DNA from: Tetracentron sinense | Lineage: Eukaryota; Streptophyta; Magnoliopsida; Trochodendrales; Trochodendraceae | DNA: 64,000 bases | NCBI GenBank assembly: GCA_015143295.1 | Contig: CM026551.1 | Coordinates: 17,595,827-17,659,826, forward strand | Reading direction: 5' to 3' | Shown: positions 30,586-40,869 of the stretch, one piece after another | Position numbering within the stretch: position 1 is the stretch's first letter | Layout of the letters: every line of letters starts with the position of its first letter | Made by a program: the position numbers and the translations under genes | The notes under the pieces: model-generated | What the model saw: only the letters and a program-made list of their open reading frames with translations | Database searches by the model: none | Told to the model about the DNA's origin: nothing

Positions 30586-33083
30586 TGTAACGATTCTGAA
30601 ATTCAGTTTAAGTAATAAGGGTATTCTCATAATTTTCTTGTCTATAGGGTATTTTAGTAATATCCCGGTGTATTGTTTGGCCATGAATATAATAACTTTA
30701 GGTGGAATCAAAGAGTAGCATAAAACACTTATGCTATGTTTGGTTGTCGAGAAAATAGGTGAAGACATGGAAAAGAAAAGAAAATTTTGGATTTTTAATA
30801 CAATTTTTAGTTATGTGTTGTCCAATTTTCTTTTCTTTTCTATGTTTTTACTTATTTTTTCAGCAACCAAACATAGGTTAAGAAAATAAGCGAAAACATG
30901 TAAAAGAAAAGAAAATTTTGGATTTCTAATACTATTTTTATTTGTGTTTTATTCAATTTTCTTTTCTTTTCCATGTTTTTACTTATTTTCTCGGCAACCA
31001 AACATAGGGTTAAGGGTTTAACTTGGGTTTGTGACCAAACACAATTAGTAAGGATAATTGGGTAAAAGCACAATAAGGGAGTTTTGGTATAAATAGATAA
31101 AGATAGACCTAGTCTCTTATTCTTTTGCAAACCTAATCTAAGAAAATGAGAGAGTTTTGGGGAAAGAAGGAGAAAGAAGAGGGGGCTAGTGTTTTGAAGC
31201 TTGAAAAAGGTGATTTAAGGCTCAAGATTTAAAGTTCTTGCTTAAGGGAGCTCAAAATCTTGAAGCAAACTCATTTGAGGTTTTCTATCTTCTTGAACTC
31301 CTAAAACTTTAGGGTTGAGACAAGTGAACACATTTTTTGTCTATTAAATGCATTGCAATGTAGTATTTACGATTGTATTTGGTGAAATAAATGCTCATAA
31401 ATATTCTAAGTTTAATTAGAATGGATTGAGAGATTTAAGATTATTCTTTTCTTCAAATCCTAGATTTCTACGACTGAATCATGTGAAACACATCATAAAT
31501 CCATGAATTCATGTTCAAGGAATGTTTTAATGTTGATAATGGGTGTGGATGCTTGGAAATGAAGTATGGAAGAAGGGAATGAAAGTTAGAGGATTTGGAT
31601 GCTCGTGAGGCTTGAATTTTGATTAAATAACTCTTTTGAAATGAAACTTAGAAACTATGCAAGTCTAGGATTCCCTCTTGAAACTTAGAAACTATGCATG
31701 TTAGATCATTTCTATCCATTCATTGCATGAATGGCGGCCCTTAGCTTCGCACCTTCTTTTTAGAGCTCTAGCTCTAGTAGGAGGGGGAGGAGATTTTTCT
31801 TAAAAGGAGACCCGGAATTTCAGGGGGAGAACCCCCCGAATCCCCCCGCTGCTGAGCTCCCCAAGCCAGAGCAAGAAAAGAGCTCCGCTCCCTCGCTCCC
31901 CGGAGGGATATCTGTATTTCACTCGCTCAAACGGAAGCTCCAAAACTCCCTTCGGTACCAGCGGAAGGTGAAATTGAGCTGGAAGGGTAGCCCTCGTTCA
32001 ACGAACAATTTGCTGGTAGAGTTGCTGTTCTGTGACAAAACTATATTTTTCTTAAACTAATATTCATGTTTATCTTCATTCAAATTATCTTCTTACCATC
32101 TCATATTTGTATTATTCTTTATGATGATCAACTGTCGTGCATACTTGATTAAAATTACTTAAAATATGTAGATTTTACCTAACTTTATTAGATCAGTCTT
32201 GTTATAGTAATATAGGATGCTATAGAGCTATAACGGAAAGAATATAGCTAGCTTACATTGGTTAATAAATTGAGTTAGATCGACTTTGCTATGTGTGGTA
32301 TGAGAAGTCATAGCGGGGAAGATGTAACACCTTTATTTTATATTACATCATTATAATTGTTAAACTAATAGGAGACTTAACCTGGGATGAACGGTATACG
32401 ATTTTACCATTGGCCTTGAGGTGTTGCCCGGGGCCTCCAATAGAGATACAGGTGTGTGATGCCACCCTTGGCTTTGATATTGTGAGGGGCTACTAACAGA
32501 GGTACAGGTGTGCAATCTAGAATTGTGTCGTGAGGCATTGCCGAGGGCTGTCGTAGGAGATTAGATATGTTATCCAGAAGTGTTGCCAAGGGCTGTTGGA
32601 TATGGACCAAGTGATTCAGAATGAAGAAAATGAATTAACTTGAGTTGTCATTAATTGCATATTGAGTAAAAATGTAATAATCACTTCTGTTTTCATGTGT
32701 TACATGTATTATGTATGTTTATATTGTTGAACTTCAGACTCACTCTTGTTATGTTGACATTTTTCATGAGAGACCTAAGGGTAATTTGGAGCTCTTGAAG
32801 AGCTGAGGAATTAGAGGAACTTCTCTTTTATTGCTAGTTGAGAGTGAGTGTCATGTGGAGATGATCTTTTTTGAAAACTTAGTTGCACTTTATACTTCGT
32901 TCAAACTTTACAGTTATACTCGTTATGTTATACATCTGAGATAATTTTATGTTTATAAAATACATTCACTTTTGGGGTTTGTCTCAGGTTCACGCTTCGG
33001 AAAACTTATACAAATATAAGGAATATTGTGTAAAACCTATACAAATATTAGTTATATTGTGTATATGGATTTCGGGGCATGAC
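30586..33083 (+). mobile_element. Solo LTR of a Ty3/gypsy-type element, 2,498 bp
   Basis: It starts TGTAACGATTC and ends TTTCGGGGCATGAC. The perfect 5-bp duplication GGTAG (30581-30585 and 33084-33088) flanks it. A TATA box (TATAAATA) lies at 31088-31095. Length and the TGTAAC start fit long chromovirus-like LTRs, but with no internal domain the superfamily is inferred. The LTR contains the Tourist-like element 30732-31009, a GC-rich tract at 31735-31990, and three imperfect GTGTTGCC.AGGGCTGT repeats at 32418-32600. Confidence 0.82.
30732..31009. mobile_element. Tourist-like (PIF/Harbinger) double foldback
   Basis: Outer ends TGCTATGTTTGGTTG and the complement of CAACCAAACATAGGG, with TTA duplications (30729-30731 and 31010-31012). 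The interior has two successive foldbacks of about 140 bp built from AAAAGAAAAGAAAATTTTGG and its complement, as if two copies were fused with loss of the ends between them. Confidence 0.8.
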
Positions 33084-33088
33084 GGTAG

Positions 33089-33731
33089 TTAGCCTTCTTA
33101 CCCAGGGATGCTAAAATGGAGAAATGATGGCCATTGAATCGGGTGGGTAGGATTTTCACTTGAGTGGTAGCCCATTCATCGCCATCATTAGCAAGAAAGG
33201 TCTCAAATCCATTTCTTCAAATTTGAGTTTTCCTGCAAATTTAAACTACCCAAGAGAGTAAGAGAGAGAATGGAGATCAAATTCAGTGGGCTTTGTTGTG
33301 CTTCAGATCTTGTTCTCGCTCAGTAAGACTATGTGAAGTCTGATTATGGTTGTAGGAGGTCCTTGGGAGGTCACATGAGGTCTCATATCACCATGAATTC
33401 AGCTGAAACGGTAGTCTCTTCTGCTAGATGCACAAATGAGAGGAGAGGAAACAAAGAAGAAGAGAGAACGTTGGTCTTCTATTTATTGAGGAGCAGTAGC
33501 TAAAGGACAAAGAGGTGAGGAGAGGGTAGAACCGGAAACTCGAAAGTATGTCTGTTCAGCATACTAGTCAGTCAGAGTACAAAGTGGAGAGGGGTAGAAG
33601 CGGGAAATCAGAAATGAGCCGACACCTGCTTCTACTCTCTTTTTACAGTTTATTAAATATAAAGAGGAGTTCTGCATACCACGTTGTGTGGAGCTCCGGC
33701 CGAAAATTAATCTCCTTCCTTAGATATGGAT
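33089..33731. other. Non-coding, unassigned
   Basis: Frames around 33548-33808 have no recognised domain. Confidence 0.35.
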
Positions 33732-34094
33732 ATGCTTTCTTAATTTTTCAAAAACAGAGAAAACTGTCTTCTTTTTGTATTGTACATATTTTGTTATCAA
33801 AAAGGTCTTAGTGGCTTATTTTTATAGCCTTAGCTTGTCTCTGGCAAAGCCAGAAAGGGCTTGTCTTGGGGTTCCATAGAATAGAGGACAAGTGGTGGAG
33901 AAGTCAAAATCATGCTTTCTTAATTTTTCAAAAACAGAGAAAACTGTCTTCTTTTTGTATTGTACATATTTTGTTATCAAAAAGGTCTTAGTGGCTTATT
34001 TTTATAGCCTTAGCTTGTCTCTGGCAAAGCCAGAAAGGGCTTGTCTTGGGGTTCCATAGAATAGAGGACAAGTGGTGGAGAAGTCAAAATCATG
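33732..34094. repeat. Perfect 180-bp tandem duplication
   Basis: 33732-33911 is repeated without any mismatch as 33912-34091. Identity continues for three more bases. The unit contains the left arm of the Mutator-like MITE at 34030-34270. Confidence 0.95.
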
Positions 34095-34270
34095 AGGCCC
34101 ATGATTTTGAATTCTTCACACATAAATAGGCATGTGGCGATAAGTGTGTGAGAATAAGGGGGAGAGATATCAAATGAGAAGTCAAAAATCATGGGGAGAA
34201 AATAAATGACTTCTCCCCATTTTTATGCCAGCTATCGCACAATGTATGAAACCCCGAGAGCCCTTTCTGG
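34030..34270. mobile_element. Mutator-like MITE (same family as 34419)
   Basis: CCAGAAAGGGCTTGTCTTGG at the left and the complement of GAGCCCTTTCTGG at the right. The interior has GGGGAGAGATATCAA...GTCAAAAATCATGGGGAGAA. Its left arm is also present in the first tandem unit (33850 onward), so the duplication happened after insertion. Target duplication not found. Confidence 0.65.
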
Positions 34271-34418
34271 AGAGAATCCAAAGCCTTCTTTCATAGAATA
34301 AGCGAATAAACTCTTAAAATTAGAGTAGTTTTCAAGCACACCCTAAATTACCCGTAAGATGGGTAAAGTCTAATTAACATTAACATAGTCCAAATTGTTC
34401 TAACATTCTATTACCTAA

Positions 34419-34605
34419 GGCAAAAAATTAGCTTGGTCAGATGCCCAAGCGTTTAGCTCGGGCATCCATAAAACATGTGGCGTGTGGCATTTTAAAGGAG
34501 GGAGTAATCAATTGGGGAGAAGTCAAAATCATGGGGAGAAAATGAAATGACTTCTTCCCCAAATTAGTGCGCACATTTTATGGATGCCGGAGCTAATTTT
34601 TTGCC
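34419..34605. mobile_element. Mutator-like MITE, 187 bp
   Basis: Termini GGCAAAAAATTAGCT and its exact complement, flanked by the perfect 9-bp duplication ATTACCTAA (34410-34418 and 34606-34614). The interior has the GGGGAGAAGTCAAAATCATG motif of the family. Confidence 0.92.
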
Positions 34606-34732
34606 ATTACCTAATATTATGCCAAAATGTTTTATCCTCATCTGCCACTGCCACGTGTATTATTTCCCTTCTGCCATTCTGCCACGTATCTACCCTAAAC
34701 ATACCATATTTCAGTTTGGATAAAGCTTTTGA

Positions 34733-34848
34733 GACCCCATTAGGGCCAAAACCACCGAGATTATGCTCTAAGAGCAATATTGGGACCTACCTGAAATCTA
34801 ATATTGCTCTTAGAGCACGGTCTCGGTGGTCTCGGCCCTATTGGGGTC
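34733..34848. mobile_element. Foldback MITE, GAGACC...GGGCYGAGACC family
   Basis: GACCCCATTAGGGCC and its imperfect complement, with TGA on both sides (34730-34732 and 34849-34851). The whole 116 bp can fold on itself. Confidence 0.75.
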
Positions 34849-34851
34849 TGA

Positions 34852-36137
34852 GTAGCAAAGTCCTTTCAGTTTTTACCCAACCATTACGAGTTCTTCTCGT
34901 TACAATCATCACGTCTCCCTCTCTCTTTATAACTCCCCCTTCTCAACAGTTTGTCTACCGTTTCTCTCTCCTCATTCTAATGTTATCATCGGTTCCTTCC
35001 AGTATTGAGACGATAGGTAATCCAACCAAAGGTTGCAACCCTTGGCTTCTCTTCCATCACTCAAGGGTTGCAACTCTTGCTTTTCTTCTTAAACCTTATA
35101 AGAGGGACGGACCATGCCGAGCATTGGCTGTCAAATCCTAATGGCCCATACCATTAAATCACCCCCAATATATATATCATTGCATAGAAACCCCTGTAAA
35201 AATGACACACACTTGAGAAGAGAAGCAACTACTCACATACGTATCAATATACACATCTGGTTGATTTACAGTGACAGTTACGGTGTTACACAGGATATAG
35301 ACCTGCAAAGGTTACAACCCTCGTGGTGAAATGAAGGCCATTACCATCGTTGTCGGCCGTTTAAATTGCAGTGGTAATTCTAGTCCCGACAAGGAACGTC
35401 ATCAAATTAGACTCACCAAGGGGGCTGCAGGAAGTGGCCGTTTGTAGGAGACGGCCCTGCAAATCCCAAACAGATCACAATGAGAAAACCAAATTCAGCT
35501 ATCCCGTTCTCAAGTGCTCTCTTCTGGACCACCAAGAAGTTCTCGAGGTATTTACTCATCTCAAGCCAAATTTTCGTTCGTCTGTATATGTCTCGGGTTG
35601 ATGTTTCTGTAATCCCAAACGCTCTATTTGCTTTAGTTTGGTGAGCTTTTGTTTGGTTGCATGTTGGAGTTGTATTGGAGGTTCCATGTTGATGTTTACA
35701 CCTTCTAATTAAGACCAATACCCTATATATCATTCCATTGAATGATCTTGACTGACCGAGAGAATCTAAAAGATCACACAGTCCCCCATTTAAAGGTTCT
35801 CCATTGAACTACAACATTTTGTATACGGTCCTTATATTAGAGTCCTCTAGCCCATCTGGAATATCTAGTGTAAGGGTGGTTATTTGTTGACCCAACATGT
35901 CAATCTCGCCAAACTTTGCACTGCTTGAGTTTATATTTTTATATCCATGGGTTTTGGTTGGCTTTAAAGCTTAACTAACAATATAACCCACTTAGTTTAT
36001 TATTAGTCGTACATGGTTCTGATCAAATTAGATTTTTTTTTATTAGTTGTGGATGGTATGGAATGGAAACTGTATCCCAGTTGTGATCCAAACAACAAAA
36101 TGAGGTCTGCTGCAATGGTGAGGAAGAGTTGAACTAT
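34852..36137. other. Non-coding, unassigned
   Basis: Open frames on both strands (34584-35138 plus, 35413-35733 minus) show no recognised domain, and the plus one spans a MITE. AAGGGTTGCAAC motifs recur near 35025-35070. No gene is supported. Confidence 0.4.
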
Positions 36138-36228
36138 AAACGGAGCTTTACCATATGTGGATGCTGACCCCGGAGCTTTAAAGAGAACAATATCACATGT
36201 GGATGCTGACCCCGGAGCTTTAAACAGA
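36138..36228. repeat. ~45-bp tandem repeat, about two copies
   Basis: CATATGTGGATGCTGACCCC followed by GGAGCTTTAAAGAG is repeated with few changes, and the GGAGCTTTA core occurs a third time at the left edge. Confidence 0.75.
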
Positions 36229-36401
36229 GCTATTCCACCTCTGTGCATTAATGCACTAATCAGGTGGGATATCACTTGAAGGTATCTTATTTGATTCAAA
36301 TTTTCTTTTCTTTTTCCTTTTAGTTCCGTTTTGCATGAAAGGATTTTTCTTTGGCCAAATTACTTAAATCTCATATTTTCGTACATTAATTTTATTTTTT
36401 C

Positions 36402-36436
36402 CAACATTTCCATGCATCGCATGAGCTTCTTACTAG
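36402..36436 (+). mobile_element. Helitron 3' terminus
   Basis: Hairpin CATGCATCGCATG, then AGCTTCTTACTAG followed by T: the Helitron 3' signature of a hairpin about ten bases before CTRR and insertion before T. The matching 5' end was not located. Confidence 0.65.
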
Positions 36437-36602
36437 TGTGAAAATATTATAAAATTGATTTGTAAAGCAAACCCACGCACGCAAGGAAACCAAACGCCTC
36501 CTAATCTCTTTCCTCTCTCCGTCTTTGCGAATCTTTCGCGAGGCTGATTCACGAACTATGTAAAAATCAAACCATTCACTGCAGTCGTGTCTCAGTCACA
36601 AG
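36437..36602 (+). repeat. Copy of the promoter-like duplicated segment
   Basis: GTGAAAATATTATAAAATTG, then TGTAAAGCAAACCCACGCAC: nearly identical to 20738-20779 and to 40181-40200 in front of the gene at 40870. The segment continues after the hAT MITE as 37075-37098 and 37320-37452 (GTCTAAAGACTCTGCTGTCA, GCGAACACG). Confidence 0.7.
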
Positions 36603-37074
36603 CATAGTTTTAAAACTCGCTAAGTCGACTCGAAACTCGGCCAAGTCGACTCAAAACTCGGCCGAGTCGACTCGGTTCGGCCAGGTTTCGAGTCGAATTT
36701 CAAGGAAAACTCGGTTTTGACAGAAACTCGCCCCGACTCGCCTGAGTTTTTACACTTTTAAAAAAAAACTAAAAATCGAGTAAACTACCTACCCAATTGA
36801 CTAAATTATGTTTTTTTTTTTTGACACACCCCACTCATTTTTAAGTATAAATACAAAACAAAAGGAGGATGTTTAATATATATTGAATTATATATCTTAT
36901 TTTAGACATGGTTTATCATTAATTTTGAATCTATACCATATATATTATTAGAAAAATATTATATATGTCCGAGTTTTAGGTGTCATTACTCGGACGAGTT
37001 TTGCTCGAGTTTCCGAGTTGACTCTATTCGAGAAGTTTCCGAGTCGAGTCGAGTTTTCGGGTTTTAAAACACTG
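36603..37074. mobile_element. hAT-type MITE, 472 bp
   Basis: Ends CATAGTTTTAAAACTCG and CGGGTTTTAAAACACTG with many GAGTCGACTCG repeats. Flanks GTCACAAG (36595-36602) and GTTACGAG (37075-37082) match at six of eight bases. Confidence 0.75.
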
Positions 37075-37098
37075 GTTACGAGTCTCATTCCCTAGTCT

Positions 37099-37320
37099 AA
37101 GGATGACAATTTCGACCTGCCCTGCCCCTGTAAGGTCGGTTTTTTTCCTATCTAAATGGTTTAGGGGCGGGTTTAGTATACTTTTTAATAGGGGCGGGCA
37201 GGGTTTCACAGTTTATAAGCCCCGGTCGGGGGCGGGGCGGAGTCGGGGGTCGGTGTATTCTAATCGGTTCGGGGGCAGGGTAGTAGAAAACAGCCCTACT
37301 CCGCCCCATTGCCATTCCTA
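37099..37320. mobile_element. GC-rich repeat with inverted AAGGATGACAAT ends
   Basis: Left AAGGATGACAATTTCGACC and right GCCCCATTGCCATTCCTA are related in inverted order. The interior is made of GGGGCGGG-type runs. Target duplication unresolved. Confidence 0.5.
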
Positions 37321-37452
37321 CCCAAGTCTAAAGACTCTGCTGTCATATGAGTAAGAAATGGAAAAGGGAAATGATTTTGAGAATGCAAAAGGCCTGATAC
37401 CTCATTCGCAAGTCATTCACAGCTAATTCGCGAACACGTCGAAATTTTATAA

Positions 37453-37592
37453 GACCCCCTTAGGGCCGAGACCACCAAGATCGTGCTCTAAGAGCATAGG
37501 ATTTCAAGTGGGGCCCATTTTACATGATAGGCTCCACCTGAAATCCCGTGCTCTTAGAGCATGGTCGCAATGGTCTCGGCCCTAAGGGGGTC
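37453..37592. mobile_element. Foldback MITE, GAGACC...GGGCYGAGACC family
   Basis: GACCCCCTTAGGGCCGAGAC and its imperfect complement. The interior GTGCTCTAAGAGCA folds again. A fragment of the same element lies at 40128-40175, just upstream of the gene promoter. Confidence 0.75.
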
Positions 37593-37613
37593 TCAGAAGC
37601 TTTATCTATAACA

Positions 37614-37875
37614 TCTTTACTATTATAATGCGAGAGGCATACATAGATGATTTTTTTGAAATTCCCAAATTACCCTTATATGATTTAATATTTTATTCTA
37701 ATTCCCAAACTACCCTCATCTATCTATTTAAAGAATAGAATCACAGTCAATCGCGATTGAACTCGGGGAGAGTTCAATCGCACCCGCGGGTTAACACGTG
37801 TTCCTTTTAACTCCTATTAACTGTGGTTAACTTCTTCCCCTCGCTCTCACATGCATCGCATGTGCCACCTACTAG
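37614..37875 (+). mobile_element. Short non-autonomous Helitron, 262 bp
   Basis: It starts TCTTTACTATTATAATG after A and ends with the hairpin CACATGC-ATC-GCATGTG, then CCACCTACTAG before T. Together these give both Helitron termini and the A/T insertion site. It carries the dispersed GATTGAACTC...GAGTTCAATC hairpin and the CACGTGTTCCTTTTAACTCC motif. Confidence 0.8.
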
Positions 37876-38263
37876 TATATATAAAGCGAGGATAAGGAAG
37901 TAGTTGTTGCCATCATTTGTCTACTCATTCCAAAATTACCCTTCATCAGTCAACAAATACCCTTTTATAATTTCGCAAATATCCCTGTGATTAAGCTTTA
38001 ACTTTTTATATTCCGAAGTTGTCCTCTCTGCTACCGTTATCTATCCGCCGCTATACTGCCGCCTACTATTTTACAATCCACGGTTTTGGTTTTCAAATGA
38101 CCTTTCTACATGTCAAAATCTACTACAGACAAACCTGTATCATAAATTGGGTTAAATTTTGTGGCCCAGCTCTTAAACCTCTATTTGCCACATTTCAGGT
38201 TCTCATAATTCTTGGAAGGGGTTTTGCATATCAGTTGCTATGGTTATATCACTTTGCAAATTG
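37876..38263. other. Non-coding, unassigned
   Basis: A frame at 38019-38267 has no recognised domain. Confidence 0.35.
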
Positions 38264-38640
38264 CTACTAATATAAAGATGATTTTTCTGTTCAAAAGGTT
38301 GATTAATATTTGTGTTAATTCTAAAAATGTCATTTGACTTCTATCTAACTATTACTCTATTAATGAGAATGTCACCTTTAAAAATCTCTACTAATAGAAA
38401 GAGGATTCCTCTGTTCAAAACGTTGATTGATATTTGTATTAATTTCAAAAATACCATTTAAATTTTATCTAACTATTACTCTATTAATGAGAATGCTACC
38501 TTTAAAAATCTCTACTAATATAAAGAAGATCCTTTTGTTCAAAACGTTGATTGATGTTTGTGTTAATTCTAAAAATGTCATTTGACTTTTATTTAACTAT
38601 TACTCTATTAATGAGAATGCTACCTTTAAAAACGTAGACT
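38264..38640 (+). repeat. Three tandem 124-bp units bearing Helitron-like 5' ends
   Basis: Units start with CTACTAATATAAAG (or CTACTAATAGAAAG) at 38264, 38388 and 38512. The second and third are preceded by ATCT, giving the plant Helitron 5' terminus TCTCTACTAATATAAAG after A. The units are about 90 percent alike by eye. A further unit begins at 39209 after roughly 560 bp of inserted, unrelated DNA. Confidence 0.8.
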
Positions 38641-39208
38641 AGATTTCTAAATTTCCAAATTGTCCTTATCATAATATGCATATAAGACCAATTTTATAAA
38701 ATGTTTGCTTATTCCCATACTACCCTTACTCATCTATACTTGAAATTCTCTAAAGCAAGTGCGGGATTCAAAGCTGATGTTAAAGATTAAGCATAAGGGT
38801 GCAATCTAGATCATAATGAGACATTTCTCTGGTTTCATTCAGAATTGGGATCCTATGGATGAAGACATGGTCTCTATTGACCCGATTGAATTTCATCTGG
38901 AGGAGGAACTCTATAAAGATTGTATCGATTCGTATCAAAGAAAGACAAGCTTGAATATGGTACAACATCTAGATTTCTCCGAACACAAATGAAAGCACTC
39001 TTACACATGCAGAAACATGATATATGGATAATAAAATAGAGAATTTACAAGATATGATCTATTTTGTATCATTTCAAAATATTGGACCAAAAAAAAGGAA
39101 TTCTTTATTTTGAACTATATATTCTGATATATGTGTCCTGGATTGGGTAAGAGGAATGTATAAACCAATGTTTCCATAAATTCAATCGTAGTTTACCTTT
39201 AAAAATGT
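38641..39208. other. Insertion within the Helitron-end array, unassigned
   Basis: It separates the third and fourth array units. No protein domain, terminal repeat or target duplication was recognised. Confidence 0.4.
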
Positions 39209-39300
39209 CTACTAATATAAAAATGATTCTTTTATTCAAAATGTTGATTGATATTATGTTAATTTCAAAAATGTCATTTGACTTCTATGTAACTATTACT
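39209..39300 (+). repeat. Fourth Helitron-5'-end unit
   Basis: GTCTACTAATATAAAAATGA onward, parallel to the three units at 38264-38640 up to CTATTACTCCAT. Confidence 0.65.
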
Positions 39301-39528
39301 CCATGATTATTTATTTTTCTTATAAAAATTAAGGTGAGATGCTTTAACCTTACCCTTACGGGTTAGTGAATCTTAAATCTTAACTACAATGAAAATGAGT
39401 TAAAAGTAAACACATGTCACAAGGATATTATAGTTCATTAAATGCCACAAGGATATTATAGTCACATTGTAAACGATTTTTTAATGCATTTTAACAGGTT
39501 CTTTGTCTACCAGGTGAACAACGTTGCG

Positions 39529-40080
39529 TTAATTTGCTTTGTGCAAAACAAGTTCGGATGGGCAACAACGCACGCTGTTGCCCTTTGTGTCTTTAGAAAA
39601 GTGAGGCTTACCATTTTTGGATGTGGGGTTTACCCCTAATAATGTGAGGGCCACCCTTGTAAGACACAAAGGGGTCAACAGCGTTGTTGCATTGTTTTTT
39701 TTACAACTTCTCGCATCAAGATCTAAAATTTTTGAAAGCGAAGGCGGAAACAAGGAAGAATCTAAAATAGCTTCACCACTAACTGTACCTAGCTTTAAAA
39801 GGAAATCAGCTCCCTGATTGGCCTCACGATGAATATAGCCGATTTCGAATCTCTCAAAGCTAGGCAATAATTCCATGATCTTAGTCAAGATATAGTGACT
39901 ATCCCATCCTCATTCACACCCCAAGTTGATACACCTAATCGCCCATAAAGAGTTAAGACTCCATCTGAATTTGATAACGGAGCAAATTTTGAGCTAAGGC
40001 CGTCTCCAGCCCCTCAAGAGGCCAATAATTCAAAGCATCTGCTGCCCATCCGACATCGTGCAAAACCCCTTGTTGTAATA
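39529..40080 (-). pseudogene. RNase H remnant of a LINE
   Basis: On the minus strand a decayed frame reads D-A-L-N-Y-W-P-L-E-G, then after stops FERFEIGYIHREANQGADFL. The last is the C-terminal RNase H signature with the H-I-x-R-E-x-N-x-x-A-D core found in plant non-LTR elements. Stops and shifts upstream show it is dead. Confidence 0.65.
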
Positions 40081-40180
40081 ATCAACTTTAACTAAAACCT
40101 GTGCCCACTAGTCCTGACTTTGCTACTGAGACGGGACCCCTTAGGGCCGAGATCATGCTCGATTTCAGGTGGGGCCATTT

Positions 40181-40364
40181 TATAAAGCAAACCCACGCAC
40201 AAGGCAAAAAAGTAAAAAACCAAAACGCCTTTCTCTCTTGCTGCTGTTTTTGCCTCTTCCTGCAGAAAAAAAAAGAAAAAAGAAAAAAGAAAAAAAAGAT
40301 CTGATATTCACGGCCTCACCTCCAGCAACCGGATCAGATCGATCACCGCAGCTCACACTCAGAG
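40181..40364 (+). promoter_or_regulatory. Putative core promoter and untranslated first exon of the hAT-like gene
   Basis: TATAAA at 40181-40186 lies inside TATAAAGCAAACCCACGCAC. About 175 bases later comes a donor-like AGAG|GTTAGT (40364/40365), and a TTTTGTAG acceptor-like site ends at 40809. Upstream at 40128-40175 is a MITE fragment. The same TATA-bearing segment is duplicated at 20761 and, with TG for TA, at 36461. Confidence 0.5.
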
Positions 40365-40869
40365 GTTAGTCTCTTTCTCGCGATCGTGCTCTCTGCTTTT
40401 CTCTCTCTCTCTCTCAAGTTATTGTTGATTTTCTTGATGGATTATGTAAGATACGTTTTATTTATTTATTATTTTTTTAATGTTTCCAGTTGGATATTGA
40501 TGCCTAAATTCACTCTGGCTTTTAGTATGTGGATGATTCTGGTTTAACGGTAAGGCCCTGGTTGATGGTAATGGAATTTCATTGCAAGAGGAAAAATTCC
40601 ATAAAATTTAAGTAGTTTGATCACTTTTTTTTTTTTTAAATGGGTGTTTCTTTTTTATATGCTGTTTTGGTGGTTTGTTGATTAATCTATAGATGGCTAT
40701 AATTGCAGTTGAGGAGATTTTCTATTTTTTTATCTGAACGTGGATTAAGAAATGGGGGATTTCTCTTTAAGTTTGCTTCATGTTAGTTATTTTTCTCAAC
40801 ATTTTGTAGACTTCGAATCTTGAGGTGCAAGTTGCCAAGTCTATAAAGGGCGAGCCATTCTTGATAGAT

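Noticed and set aside
33732-34094. 180-bp tandem units as centromeric satellite
   Set aside because: Only two copies, and the unit contains a MITE arm; unit length alone is not evidence.
34584-35138. 185-codon plus-strand frame
   Set aside because: It begins inside a Mutator-like MITE and runs through the foldback MITE at 34733-34848; low-complexity and without a domain.
35413-35733. 106-codon minus-strand frame with splice-like sites
   Set aside because: No recognisable domain and no partner exon; too weak to call a gene.
36003-36299. 98-codon minus-strand frame with a repeated S-A-S-T-x-D motif
   Set aside because: The peptide repeat is the translation of the 45-bp tandem repeat; no gene signals around it.
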